The notes under the pieces were generated by a model that was given only the letters and a program-made list of their open reading frames with translations, did no database searches and was not told where the DNA came from. This document shows positions 1 through 11,900 of a stretch of DNA of 64,000 nucleotides, in pieces; position 1 is the stretch's first letter, and each line of letters begins with the position of its first letter. The stretch is from Brachionus manjavacas (Eukaryota; Rotifera; Eurotatoria; Ploima; Brachionidae). The DNA lies in assembly GCA_019054805.1 (NCBI GenBank), contig JAHQIY010000010.1, forward strand, positions 3,455,501 through 3,519,500. Direction: 5' to 3'. Made by a program: the position numbers and the translations under genes.

Positions 1-962
1 AAATCTTCCTTTTTTTTCTTGAAAATCAAAAAATTGACACAATCAAAATCAGGTTTAAAAAACTCTTTTTAAGATTTGTTAAAAACTGCTTTCTCTTCAA
101 AAATGAGTAAATTTTTTCACTTATAAAAGGCTATGAAGATGTTTTTGATCAGAAAAAAGTCTCCTTATCAATATATGTCCATGAATTTCCAAGTGAGTGA
201 CCTGCAAAAGCCAAATCTTTCAATTTTCTAGAAGTTTCCCATAAAAAATAAAATAAAAGTTTTGACTGAGAATCAGTTTTGAAACAATTAGAAGATGTAG
301 AGGTTCTAAATAGATTTATTTTTTTTTAATTTTTTTGTATTTTAATGGCTTGAATTTTTGTAATTCACGGATATACCCCAATGTAAGGATTGAAACTTTA
401 ATGAAACATCTTTTTTTATTTTGACTATTACTTTTGAAGCGTAATTTTAAATAAAGGCTTTTTTAAATTAATGACATTATTCTCTATTATTATTTTAAAT
501 CTTTCACCAAAAAAAAATTTAACCACTAATTAGTGATTCAAAATCTGGTCTTAAAAATCATTTAATATTTTCCACTTAAGACGAGTATCAAATCCATCAA
601 CAAAGAACTAAGAAGAAGGCAACGCTAAATTTAAATTTAAATTTTCATTTGAAAATAAAATTTTTATTCTCTAAAATTTGATATTTCAAACTCGGCATTA
701 AAATATAATTAACTTTTAACACTAGAAAGAATTGATTTTAAATACTACTAAAGGTACGTTAATTTTGACCGCTCCTTTTTAGATGATTTTTTTGATGATC
801 TACTACACCTTTTTTTACATTAAGAAAGTCAATTTAAAAAAAATAAAAAATTGATAATTATTCAAAATTTATTTCAAAACTAAAAAAAAAATAATGATGA
901 TTAAATAAAATTCTTTTATACTTTCTCAACGCCGGACGTTTTATTTTGCAAAATAAAATTAT

Positions 963-1086
963 AAATTTTCTTATAAATAAGATACATTTTAGCTAATTCA
1001 TTTTCTTGGAAAAAATTATTTATATTTTTTTTTCTAAAAAAAAATGAATGAACTAGCTAAAATGTATCTTATTTATAAGAAAATTT
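963..1086. repeat. Long inverted repeat (MITE-like hairpin)
   Basis: Arms at 963-1004 and 1042-1086 are near-perfect reverse complements, sharing TTCTTATAAATAAGATACAT, with a roughly 37-nt AT-rich loop. This is foldback structure typical of a small non-autonomous DNA transposon. No coding content. Confidence 0.8.
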
Positions 1087-1379
1087 AACTAAGTATACTT
1101 TAACTTAAGGGGCGATATTATACACAAAAAAAATTTGAATTTGCTTTTTCTTTTCCTTTTTTTTTAAGTTTTGAGAGTTTTTTCAGAGTATGAATTCATC
1201 AAAAATTTCTAATGCTAATTGAAAATAATAGAAATTTCCGATTACTAAATTTCAGATTACTCCGATTACTGATTTCGGATTTTAGCTAAGAAGCGATTGA
1301 TTTTTTCAAACAGCTAATACTTATTAATATATTTCTTGCATAACCCTTAAGAAAAGAATAATGCTCATAGAATTCCTGA

Positions 1380-1670
1380 GTGATCAATATCCAAAAGCAA
1401 GGGCCCCACAAGGATCTGTAATAAGTCTCCTTCTTTTTTGCATATTTATAAATGACATACCAAAAAGTCATGAAATAAAAACTAATTTTACATTCTTCTT
1501 GCTGGTGATTTGGCAAGATTTTTAATTTTCAAAAAAGGAAATCTAGAAAACATGATTAATAAGAACCTTAAAAAAGATGAAGAATTACTTTTCGAAAGGA
1601 AAATGAACATTTTTGTCGAAAAGTCTTGCTTTAACTTAAAAAGAAAAAAATATTACTGAACAGTATGTTA
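1380..1670 (+). mobile_element. LINE reverse transcriptase fragment
   Basis: The plus strand reads RAPQGSVISLLLFCIFINDI, the PQGS...LF..(Y/F)IND motif of non-LTR reverse transcriptases, then decays through stops and frameshifts. CR1/L2/Jockey-like by motif. A dead copy. Confidence 0.7.
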
Positions 1671-2884
1671 ATATTAAAAAAAATAAAAATTTAAATTAAA
1701 AAATTTAATTTTGAAGTTTTTTTATTTTTTATTTTGTTTATATGAAAAATTAAAAAACAAAAAAAAGGTAATTTAATTTGCATTTAATGACCACTCGAAT
1801 ATAAGCCAAAATTATTCTTCATTTCTTTTTAAAATAACTCATTGATTTGCAAAATTAGATGATTTTATTGTAAGAATTTTAGATAGAAAACCCCGGTTTT
1901 TAAGTTTTTAATTTTATAATTCTCAAATTTACTGACCAAAATTAAAAAAAAAAAATATTTGAAAAAATCACCTTAATTGTATTTATTTATTAAAAAAAAT
2001 TTTTTTTAGTTTTAAAATATAATTGATATCGGGTTGTTGTTACTTTTAAGGCGGTGAGAGAAAATTTAGTTTCAAGAGAAAATATTGAACAAGAATCAAC
2101 ATAAAAAAATTAAAAAACCTAATGTTAAACTTTGAAGAAAATACATTTATTAAAAGAAATTTATTTAAAGTCTATCAAGAAATGACAATTGTGTGGCATT
2201 ATTAGATTTATTTTAAAATGAAATTGGGCATATTTTTTTCATTAAAAAAGGTAAATCCTTTTCAAAAATTTTTTAGGAAATAGAAATGTAATTGAAAATG
2301 ATGGCGAATGGAATAATCAAATATCTTTTTTCAATTTTTTTCAATGCTAAAATGGAATTTCTTTCTTAAAAATTAGTTTTAATTAGAATGAAAATTTTTA
2401 ATATCTAACATTTCCTAAAAAACTTAAAAAAAAGTTAAAACATTTTTCAAGAAAAAGGTTTTTTTAAAAAAATTTGACACTTGTTTTTCTGCGTTAATTT
2501 CCGTAATCTGACAAAATTCATGAACATTATAATTCAAATTTTGTGGCATCGAATTTATTGAATTCTTTTTTAATTATAAATAAAATCTTTAGACATTTTT
2601 TTTGCAAAACTCTTGCTTTTATCTAATGAAGTGAACTATCAGTTTGTTTCATTTCGTTTCGCGATGCCATTAGTAACTAAAAAACAATATCCAAAATTTC
2701 AAAAATAAATCAAATATTAACTTTAACAGAAAAGTGATTGATGATTATAGAGCTTGACATTTAGTGCATTTTTTTGATTTATTTATTAAAAAAATGCATT
2801 TAGTGAATGCGCTAAAGCTCCTTAAATAATAAGAAAACAAAAAGGATAAATAAGTTTAAAAAAGGCGATAGCGTGGAGATATGA

Positions 2885-3105
2885 TACAATTTTATATAAT
2901 GCAGAGTTAAGTGTTTCAGTGAATAATGATGGTCCAAGTGGATGTGTTAGGCGAGCTAAGCATCAAGTTCGCTCACTTCCTTCCTATCTAACAGAATAGT
3001 TAATAAAGGGAATGCGTTACCAACGTCGGTTGTAACAGCATGTTCGATCAAACAGTTCAAAAACAGACTAGATAATGTCGGTAGACACAGAAAAAACAAA
3101 AAAGT
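2885..3105 (+). mobile_element. LINE ORF2 C-terminal fragment
   Basis: A frame containing SLPSYLT, a VNK.NALP-like block and SIKQFKNRLD resembles the R..FF..R....WN.LP....FK..LD end of CR1/L2-type ORF2 proteins. Interrupted and short. Confidence 0.55.
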
Positions 3106-3109
3106 GAAA

Positions 3110-3526
3110 AGTCTATGGTCTATACATTATGAGATAAATAGAGATATGTTAGATAACAATCACACACTGGATATTCGATATTTCTTGATTCAAAACCTTC
3201 TAAATATTCTTCCACCTTCCACCTTACGACCAATGGAACAGAATGGCTCAATGATGTCCCAACATATCTCTCTCTTAACTCAAAAAGTCGATTTGAGACT
3301 GTTTGTATCAAATCGACTTTTTGTTTGTATTTGTTTATTGAAGGCCTCTTGGTGCACATTATTGGAGAAGGTATCATATTTCAGCTTCAAACTAGATCGA
3401 AATGCTGAATTTTGACTAACTTGTACTTTTTTGATATTAGTTTCTGAGAATGAATTTAAACAAGGAAAAGAATAATCCAAGATTGATCCCATCAAAGAGC
3501 TGTAAAGATTACCTAATGTTTTTGGT
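3110..3526 (-). mobile_element. Host LINE, 3' portion (continues from 5300-5076 across a piggyBac insertion)
   Basis: The minus strand encodes KPKTLGNLYSSLMGSILDYS, then QNSAFRSSLKLKYDT and, after a frameshift, ERYVGTSLSHSVPLVV and EGFESRNIEY. The same sequence occurs at 14.4-15.1 kb and 63.0-63.4 kb. The left piggyBac TTAA sits exactly between the codons for WGL and KPKTL. Confidence 0.75.
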
Positions 3527-3565
3527 TTAAGCACCAAAACGAGTCATTTTGACTCTTCATTTTCA

Positions 3566-3612
3566 ATAACAAAATATCCAAACTATTAATTGTTTGGATA
3601 TTTTGTTATTAC
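3566..3612. repeat. Perfect palindrome inside the piggyBac left end
   Basis: Two arms of about 19 nt (ATAACAAAATATCCAAAC and its reverse complement) flank an 8-nt centre. A cruciform-capable hairpin, probably subterminal transposon sequence. Confidence 0.7.
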
Positions 3613-3736
3613 TGATTAGTCTTTTCTTAGGCCTTATTTAATCACACTTTTTACAAATACTCTCTATCTATTTTGTACAATATCCACACACTGCTTTTTA
3701 AATTTGTCGTCCTATAATTACCACATGAACGAATTT

Positions 3737-4441
3737 TTTTTTAAAGATTTATTTATTTAAATTTAATAAAAAATTTAAAATGGCTTCGAGCTCACTAATT
3801 GAGTGTTACCTCTTTCAGCTCGCTCCTTCAGCCTAAATAAGATAAAATAAATAACAATTAAATAATATTATTGTTTTACAATAAACGAGAAAAAAAAAAA
3901 AAAAAGAAAAAAGAGTCAAACTAGTTATAAATTATTCAGGATAAATCAAATTTTTACGTTTGATTTTACACAGGAACCAAAGATTTTTCAACCTCTGGAA
4001 AGAGCGTATATTAAAAAAAACAAGAGTAAGGTACAATCTAATTAGGACTATGCAGGCATACGCAATCCGAATAACTGAATAGAAAGCTCCCAAAGGAGTT
4101 GATGTAACATGCATTTTAGCAGTGATTGCTGACCACGCACTAAAATATTCCTCAACAAGTAACATGGTAAACTTATTTTTATATTTAAAACATTTGGTGA
4201 TAAAACGTGAACCCATTTGTAAAAACCTATCTTTTATTGATAGTATTCTACTCACTATGAAAAGTTCCTTAGTTGGGCTATCCCACTTGAGTCTGTATAT
4301 ACATCTTATTGCTCTGTTTTGAACTGTTTGGACTGATTTGGTACTAGTAATTGAAACACTAGCAACAGTAAAAAAGGAATAGTCAAAAAGTGATCCTATC
4401 AAGGCTGAGTAAATGTTATTAAGTGTTTTTTTATTTAACAA
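3737..4441 (-). mobile_element. LINE copy nested inside the piggyBac element
   Basis: 5'-truncated LINE. A 169-codon open frame (4441-3932) contains LIGSLFDYSF, VQNRAIRCIYRLKWDSPT and a long C-terminal tail. It ends with a hairpin-bearing 3' region and AAATAAATAAAT at about 3740. It is related to, but not the same copy as, the host LINE. Confidence 0.7.
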
Positions 4442-4481
4442 GACGCGCGTTTAAGAGGTAAATTCTCTTGATTTTCTTGGC

Positions 4482-4742
4482 TTAAAGCCCTTTTACGAGT
4501 GCTTTTAGATATGCCAGATGGAAACGAAGTTTATTTTGATTTCTTCGACAAGTTTGATCAACAAAATTTCGCCTTGATATGTTGCATTTATTCACACTTT
4601 TGAATAGAATCCAGCTATTGATGCAAGCTAAATTAATGATGCTATGCATTGGACAGCGTCTTATTGTAGCTATTACTGAATAAAACTTAGCCATTTTATC
4701 AATAAGATTTTCTCCAACTTTTTTTGAATTGTAATCATGCAC
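4482..4742 (-). pseudogene. piggyBac transposase C-terminal fragment
   Basis: Contains NSKKVGENLIDKMAKFYSV, IRRCPMHSIINLACINSWIL and ISRRNFV, matching the piggyBac order GVD..D.M...YS..R...RWPM..F....D.A..N and ISRR.F. The upstream catalytic part cannot be followed. Inactive. Confidence 0.75.
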
Positions 4743-5075
4743 ATTACATTTGTTTTTTTTGAGTAAAATTATTCTTCTGGTTCTACATAGACTGAATCGT
4801 GAAACGAACTAATCAATGAAACTTTTTTTCATGTTTGTCTTGGGAAATGTTTAGCAAAGCACCTGTATCGTGCTCATAAAACCAGACTATCAAACAAACG
4901 AGTCATGGTGCTTCAAGTAGCATATACTTGATTTTGCACATAGAAAAAAATATTTTTATTTGAATTTAGTTAATCTAGAAAGTTATTCTTATTTTAATGC
5001 TGAAAAATAAAATAATACTAAAATAACAAAAATCGAAAAAAGGTCATTTTGACTCGTTGGTGCTTCTAGTGTTAA

Positions 5076-5300
5076 GACCCCATTTCTCATTTGAAAGGTA
5101 TTTTATTATATTAAGCCTTGAATTACAGCGCTCTTTTGATTCATCCACCATTGAACTAAATTTAAGTTTTGATGTGATGCCTAAGAGTTTAACTTTTTCC
5201 TCATTAATTTTAACCATTAATTTTAAAGTCAAGATTGATTTTAACTTTTGTTTTTTTTCCAAAGATCATGTTACATAACTTTTCCATAGATAGATCTAAC
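5076..5300 (-). mobile_element. Host LINE, 5' portion interrupted by piggyBac
   Basis: The minus strand encodes INEEKVKLLGITSKLKFS and then KERCNSRLNIIKYLSNEKWG, a typical LINE reverse-transcriptase thumb (LGI..D.KL). It stops at the TTAA at 5072-5075 and resumes in frame at 3526. Confidence 0.75.
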
Positions 5301-6837
5301 TCTTCTAGATAAATACTCACTCAGCATGTAAGCATCCAGGTAGGAGAATTTAAGAGAATGTCAATCAATCAATTTCAAAAAAGTCTAACTTACTTGTTTC
5401 AAATTTTCCAAAGTCATGAATAATTTAGTAGTTTGTTTATCCATTATTTCATAACTAAATCATGAATCTAGTCAAAATTTTGCCTATCTGTAACTTAGTA
5501 TCCAAATTTTGCAATCAACAATTCTTTTGAAAAAGAAAACAAAGAGAAGCCAAGATTTTCTATTTAAAACTAAGTAATCTGAATCCAAAAAACAATTCCA
5601 TAATGATTTATCTAATCAGAAGTGTCTTCTTAAAAAGTGCTCTAAGATTCAAAATTTGTTTTGTTAAGCTTTCAATTTAGTTCAATCTCAAAAACAATCA
5701 TTCAATTTATACTTGAAATTTTTTCATGCTCAATAAAGATTTATAGTTTTATATTGACTTACTTGAATATGAGGCGTTTGCAGTATTTCAAACAATAGCT
5801 TCAAGTCTTCGTTTTTCACTGAACGAATTGAGTTCATTAACTACAATCGATTAAAAATTTTAAAATAAACTCTGGCTAAAATTACATCCGGGCTTTGAAT
5901 TCAACTTGATTGAATTTATTTGAAAAAAAATTTTTTTTTAAAGTCAAAATAAACTAATTGATATATGATGTTTTTTTAATGCCTAAATAATTTACAAATC
6001 TGTAGCTTTTAAGTAGATGAGAGAAAATTTGGTTTCAAGAGCAAATATTGAACAAGAATCAACATAAAAAAAATTAAAATCAATTAACTTAATGTTAAAC
6101 TTGGTAAAAAAGGAAAGATATTTTACGGATTTCTACAAACTAAAAAACGGATTCTGACTGTTTTCTTTAATAATTAAACAATTTAAACTTACTTCAAAAT
6201 ACAGCTGCTTTTTTAAAAGGTTTGGATAGAAATTTAAGTAATGAAAATTATTAAAATTTACTAAAATCACTTTGGAAAATTTTGATCTAGGGTTTAAGAA
6301 ACCAAGTTTAACAGTAAGTTAATTATTATTTTATTTATTTGTTAACTGTACCGAGCTTAAGCTCATTGAAAATAAAAAAAAAAAAGAAAAAAAAAAGGTA
6401 AAATAAAATCAAAAAATAGAAATCAAAATATGAAAAAAGTTTATGAGAGTTAAAAGTAAAATTAAAAGTAAAATCAAATAAGACAAAATTAATGCAATAG
6501 TATCTCCTTTAAAATGTTAATTTTTAATTTCAAAAATTATTATTCAATTTGTTCTTTGCTTTTTCTTTTTTTCCTATTTTTTTTCTTTATTAAAAAAAAC
6601 TCCGTCCGACTAAAACCAACTCAAACCCACCAAAGCCGAACTAGGAGAGAGATCAACAGTTCAACAGCGATTGACAGTCTTCCTCTGGGTACTTTAAATT
6701 TTAGTAAGTTTTTATTTTAGTGTATAATATTAATGACAAAAAGGAGATAAAAAAAATAAGTGGATAAATTATTTTTATAAGAGATAAATATAAACTAAAA
6801 TTAAATTAATTTTTAATTGAGTAAATTGAGAAAGCGA
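5301..6837. other. AT-rich repeat debris without a recognisable gene
   Basis: No supportable coding exon seen. 6003-6105 resembles 2050-2130 (shared GTTTCAAGAG and the GAACAAGAATCAACAT motif), so a diverged repeat family is present. At about 6340-6380 is a minus-strand LINE 3' tail: hairpin GAGCTTAAGCTC and GTAC next to an A-rich tract. Confidence 0.5.
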
Positions 6838-7418
6838 ATGGTCAATTATTCACACGAAGATACACAGTTCTACATGTGCACAACTTCCCAATTGACGTCC
6901 GATATTACAAAGGCTCGGTGCAAAGAGTTTTGACAAAAGAAGACGGTTGGCAAGATTTTGACGAGTTAGCGGAATGAGGTAGTAAATTCATAGCAGTTAA
7001 AATCAATTATGAGAATTGGGGATCTAGCGCTTGTTCATGTCATTATTGGCAAAAAATTTTCAAATGTAAGCACACAATCGGAATTTCGCATTTTTTAAAC
7101 CTGAACAAATTTTCGGGTTTAGACTTAGCAATCGAATGTAATGCAAAACGAGGTCCAAAAAAAGGCAAGATCAGCTTTTGAAAGAAATTCAATTGTTCCC
7201 ATTAACAGGCAGATAGACAATCTAAATCAAGACGAAGTTCTACAAGAGGTTGCAAATTGTAGATTATTCAATCCTAATAAACTAATTCTAATCAAAATAA
7301 ACTTGTTTTGGTTTCAAGTTCATTAGCAGTTCAAAATCAAGTTGAAAATAATTTTGAAGTTTCTGAGAAAAGTGAACGCGGAAGACCAAAAAAATCAAGC
7401 AATGAAAAAGAGCAATAA
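6838..7418 (+). pseudogene. MULE transposase C-terminal fragment with SWIM zinc finger and AT-hook
   Basis: One frame reads RRYTVLHVHNFPIDVRYY, then, after a TGA, NWGSSACSCHYWQKIFKCKH, giving the C-x-C...C-x-H ligands of a SWIM zinc finger. Further downstream, in shifted frames, come KARSAFERNSI and a terminal ERGRPKKSSNEKEQ, an AT-hook. SWIM followed by an AT-hook is the usual tail of metazoan Mutator-like transposases. A degraded copy. Confidence 0.75.
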
Positions 7419-7703
7419 AACAAGTGATAATTTCTTTGTTGGTTTGTATTTTTTTTTTGTAATTTTTTTGTCAATTGTCTCTTATAAAAAATAAATATAT
7501 TCTGTAAAAAAGGTTTATATACTTTTTATGAATTAAATTATACACTAAAAAAATATTTATCTCCTAACAAAAAATATATCCATTTTTCTTTAACTAATTC
7601 TCAAATAAATAAAATAATCATTTATTCTGAATAATCAATATATAAAAGAAAATACCCAACTTTTTTTATACTTGAGGAAAAATTATATGAAAATTATAAA
7701 ATA

Positions 7704-7778
7704 AAAAGAAATATACTTATTCAAATTTTAAAAACCCTTTTATTTTAAAATTTGAATAAGTTAGTCAATTTCTTTTTT
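7704..7778. repeat. Short inverted repeat
   Basis: Arms containing ACTTATTCAAATTTTAAA and its complement around an 11-nt centre. No gene seen between 7420 and 8458; the sequence is otherwise A/T runs. Confidence 0.6.
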
Positions 7779-8467
7779 ATGTGCAAAAATTTGTATTAAT
7801 TAGAAATTTTTCGTTTAATTACATAATTTTACACAAAATATTGTTAATAAATGATAAAGCCAATTTCTAGTATTTTATATCTCTAATGAGATATTATTTG
7901 ATAGATGAGAAAATTAAGTAATGTGCACAGATATAAAGAAAGTGCTAAAAATAAGGAATAAGAATTTAGAATAAATTTTTTTTGTTATTGTTTAAAGTAT
8001 TTTTTTAGAAGTGATTTAAATTTTTTACTATAAAAAACATGACAAAAATGATAAAAAAATTATTTTTAAATTACGGAATTTTTTTTCAAATATTGTTTTA
8101 GATAAAAAGAGTAGTTTATTTCACCTTTTTTGGACCCCTTTAGTCTTTTAATAAAATAAAATATTGGCCTTTGATAGTAAAAAGAACTACAGCATTTAAC
8201 CCAACTTTTAGCTTTTTTCTGTTATATGTTTACTTTCTTAATTTTTTCCAAAGTATGGTTAATTAATGAGTGAATAAAATTATTTCCAAAAGCCCGGATT
8301 AATTTTACAAATTTAAAAAAATTTAAGAAGGCCTACCTCTCTAGCTTTGATGTATAAGTCATTATTACAGCGTTGTGGCTTCAAATTTGCCGAGTTGATT
8401 TTGTCATACAACTTTTTGTATAAAATATTTAAATTGTTTATTTGTTTAATTTTTGGAACTAATCTAC

Positions 8468-8950
8468 TTCGAGTAAAGAATTGAGGCGATTGTCCTCGTA
8501 CACAGCGTCAACAAAGGAGCACTCGGACTCGAAATAGTCAGTTAAATATTGCAGTTCCTCTAGACTATCGAGCACATTGGACACAGCTATTGAAGAAGCT
8601 TGATCTTCGAGAAAAAGCCGGTCTAACTTTTGCTCCACTGAATCCTCATTTTCTTCTTCATCTTCGAACGCCTCCCTGCCAAAGTTTAACTTCACAATTG
8701 GTCGCTGCCATTTAGCACTGGACACAGCAGACAAAATGATTCCTTTTAGCCGTCGACGTGCATTGAACTTCTTTATCTCCTCAACTGTTTGAATCAAATG
8801 CTTTTTACTAGCACACTTGTCCCTTTCGCTGATCCACGGATGATTCAGTGCTTGCTCGGCAGTTATCCGACTACCCGGATCCAATGTCAACATTTTTTTC
8901 ACCAAATCTTTAGCGCTGTCAGATATGCTTTCCCATTGTTTTTTTCTCAT
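8468..8950 (-). CDS. CASK: CASK coding exon 5 (kinase C-lobe end and first L27)
   Basis: Begins after TTTTAG with [19 protein letters not shown] and includes [14 protein letters not shown], the autoregulatory-like [11 protein letters not shown] and the start of L27 ([14 protein letters not shown]). The open frame would meet a stop at 8459-8461. An in-frame GTAGAT donor just before it, at LLE, matches where vertebrate CASK continues with LYDKIN, so I end the exon at 8468. A true early stop is the alternative and would give a kinase-only protein. Confidence 0.9.
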
Positions 8951-11900
8951 CTAAAAGCAAATTTTTAATCTTTTTGCATTTGAAAATTAATTAGCAGGCG
9001 AATTTTTTATTGTGTAAAAAAAATTTCCCCTTTTTTTGAATTTTAACCTGATTGTTTTTTTTAGTGTTTAATTTTTATAAATAAACTCTTGCCCCTTGTT
9101 TTTTTTAGCTTATTTTTTTTTTAATTATTATATAAAATATATATGATGTGGATTTCCACATGAAGTGAGGTTCAAAGCAATATTCTATGTCAAAGGACAA
9201 TGACAAGATTCATTGTATCTCAAGAACTAAAAATGAAAGAGACCTTGTGGTCATCTTATCACACGACTTAAAATGGAATAATCATGTCAGTCAAGCTGTA
9301 TCTAAAGCATGTTCTATACTTCCTATGCTTAAATGAACATTCACTTATTGCAACGTTACTCCTTTCAAAACGCTGTATACAACAAATGTGAGACCCCATC
9401 TTGAATATGCCGTACCAGTTTTGAAGTCTAAAAGGAGAAATCAAAACGATTTTATTGAAAAATTTCAACTGGGGGATACTAAATTGGTACCAAAATTAAG
9501 AAATCTGGACTATGAAACAAGATTAAAGATGACTGGTCTAGCAACACTAGAAAAAAGAAGAGAAAGAGTGGTTTTGACTCAATTTTACAAAGTTTACAAT
9601 GGTATTAATAAAATCAAATGGTTTTACCCATTCAAACTGGCTTTTTCAATATACGCAATTGGACCTGCTCCAAGTGTTAGAGGTCACAATCAAAGAATTG
9701 AAAGACAAATAACGAGTAATTGTGTGCAGAGTCACAATTTCTTTGTGAATAGTATAGTTTCAAATTGGAACAATTTACCGGGTCAAGCAGTCAGAGCAAT
9801 GACAACAAACAGTTTTAAAAATCTTTGGGACACCAAACAGACAAATGTTTAAAGGTAGCTGATAAAGTTTGGTCATTTGACTCATACTATTACAAGTTAA
9901 ACTTGTAGCAGCTTATTATTATTATTGTTTTTATTTTTAAGTTTGTATTCGAAGCTATTAATATCTTTTGAATTTACTACATCTCTTGGTAGACGGTTCC
10001 GAAATGTTGACACTCTGCTAGCAAAAAGCTGTCACGTTGATCGCAATTTTTAACCAGCTGTCTTTCTATTACAAATTAATGTGATCTCAATTGAGGTACT
10101 ATTGAATCTGGCCCCGTAGTTTTAAATATAACTTTATTAAACCAATTTACTTCATCGAAACCTTTAACAATTTTGAACATTTGGATTAGATCAACCCGCA
10201 ATCTTCTAGTTTCCAATGTCGTTAAGTCAAGTTCTTTTAGCCCATTCACCTATTCTAACCGATTAATACTTGGTATAAGCTTTGTAAAGCCCGTATAGCC
10301 GAATGGTTTGCGTGTTAGTCATGCAAGCAGAAGATCGAGGGTCCAAAACCCGCTTTTTTGAAGGATAAAAAAATCTTCAAAATATCTCTGCAATACGGAG
10401 CGAATGTTTAAACCTCTTTCATCATAAAAATAGGGGGACCAGTTTCGACTTGGTAATAAGTGCGGTGTAGATGATCATCTCGATGCAGTAGCCTCTCTGT
10501 CAGATCGGAGCCGTTGCTCAATATGGTACTTGAAAAGGAGATGAGCGCCTCTCCATTATCCACTAGGATAGAAAAGGGACAAAAAAAATAAGCTTTGTAG
10601 CTCTTCTTTGTACCGATTTGAGCGCATTTATATCTTTCTTCTAGTGTGGTCTACAAAATAAGTAATATGATAGAAACCGAAAAAAGATCTATTTAAATGG
10701 TAAAATTAATTTTTAATGGATTTTAACACAGGTTAAAGAAAAAAAAAAAATTTTATTCTATGTTGGTTTAGTAGTTGTCTCAATGACTAAAAAACCAGCT
10801 CAAGCCAAATATGTTTAGTTTCAAAATTTAATACTATGATCTAGACTTTACAAGTCAAAGTTTTAACACCAAAATTTAAACCAGAGTAATGACTTAACTC
10901 AAATTTTTTTTTAAGTCGGACTGTGAGAATTTTGAAAGAATTCAATGCAGAGCTACGAAATTTGTTTCTTCAATTAGAAACAAACCGTGAAAGCAGATTT
11001 AAGGCTTTGAACATTCCAAATCTGGTGGAAAGAAGAAAAAGAGTCGATCTAATTAAATTATACAAGATCATGCATGGAATAGAATTGGTTGAAAAAAGCT
11101 ACAATTTTAATGTCACAAAAAACCAAGTAAGAGATTACTGCTTCAAATCACAAAGAAATTTCGAGGCTCCAACAAAGAGATAACTTTTTTTTCAACAGAA
11201 CCGCTAACATATGGAACTCGCTGCCAAATCAATTGGTTGAAGCCTCCAATGTTAACAGCTTTAAAGCAGGTATTGATAGCTGGATGAGACATCAGCTATC
11301 TTAGTGTGCCTTATCAGCACACTCGCTGGCTAGCCAGCTACAGTCAAAACTACTACTACTACTAAAGTCAAACACTAAGGTCAAGATACCATTCAATTAC
11401 AAAAACAAAATTTTCGAATTTTGTATTTGATTTTTTTCAACACATGAATGTTTTTCCCAAATTTTGGTTTTGTAGAATTAGTAACAAAATGAAAAAAAAA
11501 CAGAAAAATTTTTTTAAAAAATTGAAAAACTTTTTTTCTAAAAGTTCAAAATTAGTTGTGTGAATGCAACACGGTAGTTCTGCTAAATTTACAGAGAACT
11601 GATCGGAATGGTAAAAAAATAGGGAAGACCCAAGGAGATTTATATATTGCAAAGGTGATAATAGCAATAAAGGCTAAGTCATAAACCACATTTTTTTCTC
11701 TATCTTTAAAAAAAATTTTTTTATTCCGAGAATGCCTTTATTGTCATCAAACTACAGTTTGATTTTTTAATTAAAGATAACATATAAACATAATAAATGG
11801 ACTTACAATAAATTGTCCTTGAGTGATTAATTCAAATAGACGCTTATTGTTGCCGACAAAAGGCAAATATCCGGACAATAAGACAAACAGGACGACACCG

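Larger units (their letters stand above)
3527..5075 (-). mobile_element. piggyBac-type DNA transposon inserted in a LINE
   Basis: Bounded by TTAA at 3527-3530 and 5072-5075, the target duplication of piggyBac. The right end reads inward CACTAGAAGCACCAACGAGT; the left end retains GCACCAAAACGAGTCA, having lost the outer few bases. It carries a transposase C-terminal remnant and is itself invaded by a second LINE copy at 3737-4441. Element coordinates here include both TTAA copies. Confidence 0.8.

Noticed and set aside
6514..6720. 68-codon plus frame with SVRLKPTQTHQSRTRREI
   Set aside because: Starts inside a T-rich low-complexity run; no homology recognised and no splice partners.
1..8458. 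Remaining CASK exons (second L27, PDZ, SH3, guanylate kinase)
   Set aside because: I looked on the minus strand for the expected motifs and found only transposon remains, so these exons are not claimed here.
10287..10360. Functional tRNA gene at the SINE heads
   Set aside because: The A- and B-boxes are present but there is no foldable acceptor stem, and the same sequence recurs as the head of a 290-nt dispersed repeat.
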